From positions 5,828,001-5,892,000 of the forward strand of contig NZ_CP028369.1 of NCBI RefSeq assembly GCF_003032475.1: a stretch of 64,000 bases of DNA. The letters are read 5' to 3'. How positions within the stretch are numbered: position 1 is the stretch's first letter; each line of letters opens with the position of its first letter. Made by a program: the position numbers and the translations under genes. The DNA comes from Streptomyces sp. P3. Its GTDB lineage: Bacteria; Actinomycetota; Actinomycetes; Streptomycetales; Streptomycetaceae. This document shows positions 60,871-64,000 of this stretch, in pieces. The notes under the pieces were generated by a model. It was given only the letters and a program-made list of their open reading frames with translations, did not search any database and had not been told where the DNA came from.

Positions 60871-61034
60871 CTGTGCTCCCAACTGCGGTGCGGTCGCTGT
60901 GGTGGGCCCCTGCGGCCGCGCGGGCGGCAGGGGATGGCCCCCGGCCGCGGGCGCATGCCGTGCCGGGGAGTCGTGGGGGGTGCGGTGACGACGAGGTGCT
61001 GTGCGGCTTCCGCCGGCGCGTGCTTCGAAAGTCC

Positions 61035-61055
61035 CGTCTGCCCTCCCGGCAGACG
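61035..61055 (-). terminator. Hairpin after GH42 gene
   Basis: CGTCTGCC and GGCAGACG form a perfect 8-bp stem with a CTCCC loop, 3 bases after the GH42 stop on the minus strand. CTTCGAAAG, a LacI-like half-palindrome, lies just beyond it (61023-61031), in front of the GH30 gene. Confidence 0.6.
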
Positions 61056-61058
61056 ACG

Positions 61059-63122
61059 CTACTGTCGAAACGCGCCCTGGCGCGCGGGCTGTCGCAGGAC
61101 GGCGACCTCCCGTGGACCGAGCATCAGGGCGCCGTCCGTGCCCCTGGAGCCGATCAGGATGTCTGCCTCCAGCCCGGCCACCGGCACCGTCGCGTCGGTC
61201 CGGTTGACGAGGAACAGGAACCGTTCCCCGGCGCCGCGGCGGACGGTCAGCTCCACCTTGCCCCGCACGTCGGCGGGGAGTTCACTGCTGACGCCGGCCG
61301 GCTCCAGCAGCCGGGGCAGCAGAGAGCGGAGGCCGTCGACGCCGAGCCGGGTGGAGACGTAGGAGGCGGAGCCGGCCCCGGTGGGCCGCCGGGTGACTGC
61401 GGGGCGGCCGGCGTGCACTCCGGTGCGGTAGCGCGCCAGCACCTCGGTGTCGTCGCCGGTCACGTCGATCCGGTCCGTCCACAGCGTGCCCCAGGTGGAG
61501 TCGTCGAGCTCCACGCTCTCCCCGGCGAGCAGCGGGCCGAACTCCTCGATGCGGACGCCGAGCAGGTCGCGCAGGGCGCCCGGGTAGCCGCCGAGCCACA
61601 CGTGGTCGTTCTCGTCGACGATCCCGGAGAAGTACGTGGTGACGAGGTGGCCGCCCTGCTCGACGTACCGGGTGAGCTCCTTGGCGAGCTCGGCGGGGAC
61701 GACGTGCAGCACGGGCGCGACGAGCACCTGGTGCCGGGAGAGGTCGGCGCGGGTGGTGACGAGGTCGGCGCGGACGCCGAGGGCGAGCAGCGCCGAGTAC
61801 CAGTCGAGCGCCTCCTGCCGGTAGTCCAGCAGGGCGGTGGGGTGGGAGTCCTGCTCGCCGGCCCACCACGACTCCCAGTCGTAGAGGATGCCGACCAAGG
61901 CCGGTTCGCGCTCCGAACCCGCCACCGGGGCGAGGGTCTTGAGCTGGGCGCCGAGGTCGGCTACCGCACGGAAGAGGTCGCTGTCGGGGCCGGCGTGCGG
62001 AACCATCGCCGAGTGGTACTTCTCGGCGCCCGCCGCGGACTGCCGCCACTGGAAGAAGCACACCGCGTCCGCGCCGTGCGCCACGTGCAGCAGCGAGTCG
62101 CGGGCCAGGTCGCCGGGCCGCTTGGCCACGTTGACGGGCTGCCAGTTGACCGCGCTGGTGGAGTGCTCCATCAGGAACCACGGCCGGCCCCCCGCGATGC
62201 CGCTGACGAGGTTCGCGGAGAACGACAGCTCGTCGCGGTCCTGCGGGCCGGGGTGCACGTAGTGGTCGTTGGAGACGAAGTCGATCTCGCTCGCCCAGTC
62301 CGCGTAGTTCATGCCCTTGGTGCCGCCCATCACCATGAAGTTGGTGGTGACCGGGATCGCGGGGGTGATCTCCCGCAGGATCTCCCGCTCGGCGACCAGG
62401 TGGTCCTTGAGGGCGTCCGAGGAGAACCGCTTGAAGTCCAGCTGCTGGGTCGGGTTGGGGTGCGAGGCGGCCAGCCGGGGCGGCAGGATCTGCTCCCAGT
62501 CGCTGTAGCGCTGCGACCAGAACGCCGTTCCCCAGGCGTGGTTGAGTGCGTCGAGGCTGCCGTAGCGGGCGCGCAGCCAGACCCGGAAGGCGCGGGCGGC
62601 GTCGTCCGAGTGGTCGTAGACGTTGTGGCAGCCCAGCTCGTTGGAGACGTGCCAGGCGACGAGGGCCGGGTGGTCCTTGTAGCGGCCGGCGATCTCCCGG
62701 ACCAGCCGCAGGGCGTGCTCGCGGAAGACGGGCGAGGTGGGCCGCCAGTGCTGGCGCGCCCCCGGCCACAGGGTCTCGCCGTTCGCCGTGACCGGCAGGA
62801 TCTCGGGGTGCGCGGTGGTCAGCCACGGGGGCGGGGAGGCGGTGGCGGTGGCCAGGTCCACGCCGATCCCGCCGGCGTGCAGCAGGTCCATGACCTCGTC
62901 GAGCCAGCCGAAGTCCCAGGTGTCCGGGCCCGGCTGGATGCGGGCCCAGGAGAAGATCCCCACGGAGACGATGGTGACGCCGGCCTCCTGCATCAGCCGG
63001 ACGTCCTGCTCCCACACGTCCCTGGGCCACTGCTCGGGGTTGTAGTCGGCGCCGTAGGCCAGACGCGGAGCGGGGTCACCGTCCGCCCCGCTCAGCATGC
63101 GGGACTGGAGGGTGGAGATCAT
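61059..63122 (-). CDS. GH42 beta-galactosidase
   Basis: This 687-residue cytoplasmic enzyme has no signal peptide. It begins LAYGADYNPEQWPRDVWEQD, the typical GH42 start, and has acid/base E162 in AWHVSNELGCHN and nucleophile E319 in PWFLMEHSTSAVNWQP. The trimerisation and C-terminal beta domains (about 385-680) are complete, and length is normal. It should release galactose from imported galacto-oligosaccharides. GGAAGGA lies 5 bases before the ATG. The sugar-binding protein gene lies 115 bases upstream on the same strand and the GH30 gene 188 bases downstream, so the three form a functional cluster, with hairpins in both gaps. Confidence 0.95.
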   Translation of the reverse strand: MISTLQSRMLSGADGDPAPRLAYGADYNPEQWPRDVWEQDVRLMQEAGVTIVSVGIFSWARIQPGPDTWDFGWLDEVMDLLHAGGIGVDLATATASPPPWLTTAHPEILPVTANGETLWPGARQHWRPTSPVFREHALRLVREIAGRYKDHPALVAWHVSNELGCHNVYDHSDDAARAFRVWLRARYGSLDALNHAWGTAFWSQRYSDWEQILPPRLAASHPNPTQQLDFKRFSSDALKDHLVAEREILREITPAIPVTTNFMVMGGTKGMNYADWASEIDFVSNDHYVHPGPQDRDELSFSANLVSGIAGGRPWFLMEHSTSAVNWQPVNVAKRPGDLARDSLLHVAHGADAVCFFQWRQSAAGAEKYHSAMVPHAGPDSDLFRAVADLGAQLKTLAPVAGSEREPALVGILYDWESWWAGEQDSHPTALLDYRQEALDWYSALLALGVRADLVTTRADLSRHQVLVAPVLHVVPAELAKELTRYVEQGGHLVTTYFSGIVDENDHVWLGGYPGALRDLLGVRIEEFGPLLAGESVELDDSTWGTLWTDRIDVTGDDTEVLARYRTGVHAGRPAVTRRPTGAGSASYVSTRLGVDGLRSLLPRLLEPAGVSSELPADVRGKVELTVRRGAGERFLFLVNRTDATVPVAGLEADILIGSRGTDGALMLGPREVAVLRQPARQGAFRQ

Positions 63123-63149
63123 GGCGGTCCTTCCGAAGGTGGTGCACGG

Positions 63150-63179
63150 GGGCGGCGCGGCCCGGGTGCCGCGCCGCCC
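63150..63179 (-). terminator. Intercistronic hairpin between sugar-binding protein and GH42
   Basis: GGGCGGCGCGGC and GCCGCGCCGCCC pair perfectly over 12 bp around CCGGGT. It is 58 bases after the solute-binding-protein stop and 27 before the GH42 start. It may end the upstream transcript or stabilise its 3' end so that the binding protein is made in excess. Confidence 0.65.
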
Positions 63180-63237
63180 GGCGTTTACTGCTGTGCTGGT
63201 GCTCGTGCCGACCGCTGCGCGGTCGACTGCTTCCCCG

Positions 63238-64000
63238 CTACTTCTGGATGGTGAAGCCCTGCTCCTCGCCGTACTTGACCGAGGCGTCCTGCCAGGCCTT
63301 CAGGCCGTCCGCCAGCTTGGTCCCGGAGACGTACGCCTTGCCGACCGTGTCGTTGAAGATCGAGTTGGCGTACGGCTGGAACGGGAGGTACGACCAGTCG
63401 CTCGCCACGTTCGCGGCGGAGTCGGCGAAGATCTTGTTCGCCTCCTGGCCGTCGAAGTAGTCGAACTTCTTGCTCTGGAACGCGGGCGACTCGAGCTCCG
63501 CCTTGGTGGCGGGGAAGGCGCCCTCGCTGATGCGGGTGGCGACACCGGCGCCGGAGTTGGCGTACTCGGTGAAGGCGTAGGCGAGTTCCTTGTTCTTGGC
63601 CAGCGTCGGGACGGCCAGCGAGCTGCCGCCGTTCTCCGCGCTCGCCTTGTCGCCCTTGGTCCAGGCCGGCATGGGCGCGGCGCGCCACTGGCCCTTGGCG
63701 TTCGGGACGCCGGTGGCGAAGTTGGCGGGCATCCAGGCGCCGGTGGCCAGGGTGGCTATGGTGCCGTCGCCCAGGCCCTTGTACCAGTCGTCGGTCCAGC
63801 CGTTGACCGGGGCGAGCAGCTTCTCGCTGATCAGCTGCTGCCAGACCGTCTCGTACTTCTTGGCGCCCGCGTCGTCGAAGTTGACGCCGAGCTTGGTGCC
63901 GTCGACCTTGTAGGGGCGCGAACCGGCCTGCCACAGCAGGGAGGTGGTGAGGCCCGCGTCACCGAGGTCGCTGGTGATGTAGGCCTTCGGGTCGGCCTTG
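63238..64000 (-). CDS. ABC sugar-binding protein, N-terminus missing
   Basis: The frame is open from the stop at 63238 to the window edge, giving about 253 C-terminal residues of a family 1 extracellular solute-binding protein. Typical segments are AGLTTSLLWQAGSRPYKVDG, KYETVWQQLISEKLLAP, GLGDGTIATLATGAWMPANF, SSLAVPTLAKNKELAYAFTE and DYFDGQEANKIFADSA, ending EEQGFTIQK. The signal peptide and lipobox would be outside the window. It binds an oligosaccharide for import by permeases that must lie upstream. Linkage to GH42 and GH30 genes suggests galacto-oligosaccharides. The ATG at 63732 is internal. Confidence 0.92.
   Translation of the reverse strand, partial: KADPKAYITSDLGDAGLTTSLLWQAGSRPYKVDGTKLGVNFDDAGAKKYETVWQQLISEKLLAPVNGWTDDWYKGLGDGTIATLATGAWMPANFATGVPNAKGQWRAAPMPAWTKGDKASAENGGSSLAVPTLAKNKELAYAFTEYANSGAGVATRISEGAFPATKAELESPAFQSKKFDYFDGQEANKIFADSAANVASDWSYLPFQPYANSIFNDTVGKAYVSGTKLADGLKAWQDASVKYGEEQGFTIQK

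Noticed and set aside
60825..63254. 809-codon plus-strand frame over GH42
   Set aside because: GH42 on the minus strand has clear catalytic motifs; the plus-strand translation has none.

Overview
The window is high-GC DNA with GTG/TTG starts, purine-rich ribosome binding sites, strong G/C bias at third codon positions and many typical actinomycete families (DUF5133, SpoIIE-type phosphatases, PadR, STAS/ANTAR, twin-arginine and lipoprotein exports, an LAETG wall-sorting signal). It is almost certainly chromosomal DNA from a Streptomyces species. No rRNA, tRNA, CRISPR array, insertion sequence or prophage was recognised. Both edges cut a gene: a DUF5133 gene on the left and an ABC sugar-binding protein on the right.

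Layout. 1-2.1 kb: end of a DUF5133 gene, then a minus-strand graspetide (ATP-grasp RiPP) pair, precursor tgmA and maturase tgmB, with no methyltransferase beside it, and a DUF1232 membrane protein. 2.4-9.9 kb: two unrecognised proteins, a roadblock/LC7 protein, a membrane Ser/Thr kinase, a PadR regulator with a perfect operator-like palindrome followed by its membrane partner, and a DUF1152 protein. 10-17 kb: an FprA-type ferredoxin-NADP reductase with a candidate iron box, then two large SpoIIE-family sensor phosphatases. 17.2-30.3 kb: DUF72, lipoprotein, cysteine hydrolase, twin-arginine phospholipase C-like enzyme, cupin, rhomboid-like membrane protein, a sortase-anchored DUF1996 protein, an overlapping diacylglycerol kinase/PAP2 pair, a methyltransferase, a CxxC mini-protein and an NlpC/P60 protein without a signal peptide. 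30.6-32.9 kb: winged-helix regulator, STAS-ANTAR fusion, flavin reductase and a small protein with serine at every third residue.

Two conserved but poorly understood modules follow. 33.3-40.6 kb is a tightly coupled four-gene module: SWIM zinc finger, VWA, MoxR-like AAA ATPase and DUF5682 (same composition as E. coli yehQ/P/L/M). It runs tail-to-tail, with an 8-base overlap, into a leucine-rich-repeat-variant protein. 53.5-58.8 kb is a five-gene translationally coupled operon of the STM4015-STM4014-STM4013-STM4012-STM4011 families: an LRR-like protein, an ATP-grasp-like enzyme, an alkaline-phosphatase/sulfatase-superfamily hydrolase and two radical SAM enzymes. It ends in a perfect 13-bp hairpin embedded in the last codons. 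This operon is the best candidate for an undescribed biochemical system.

Carbohydrate use frames the right half: a 1725-residue secreted protein with two GH43 domains (42-47 kb), and at the right edge a sugar-binding lipoprotein, a GH42 beta-galactosidase and a secreted GH30 galactanase-like enzyme. Together they suggest use of plant arabinogalactan. A pyruvate carboxylase, a tandem GNAT protein and an orphan molybdopterin-dehydrogenase FAD subunit lie between. All functions are inferred from reading the sequence; no database search was run.
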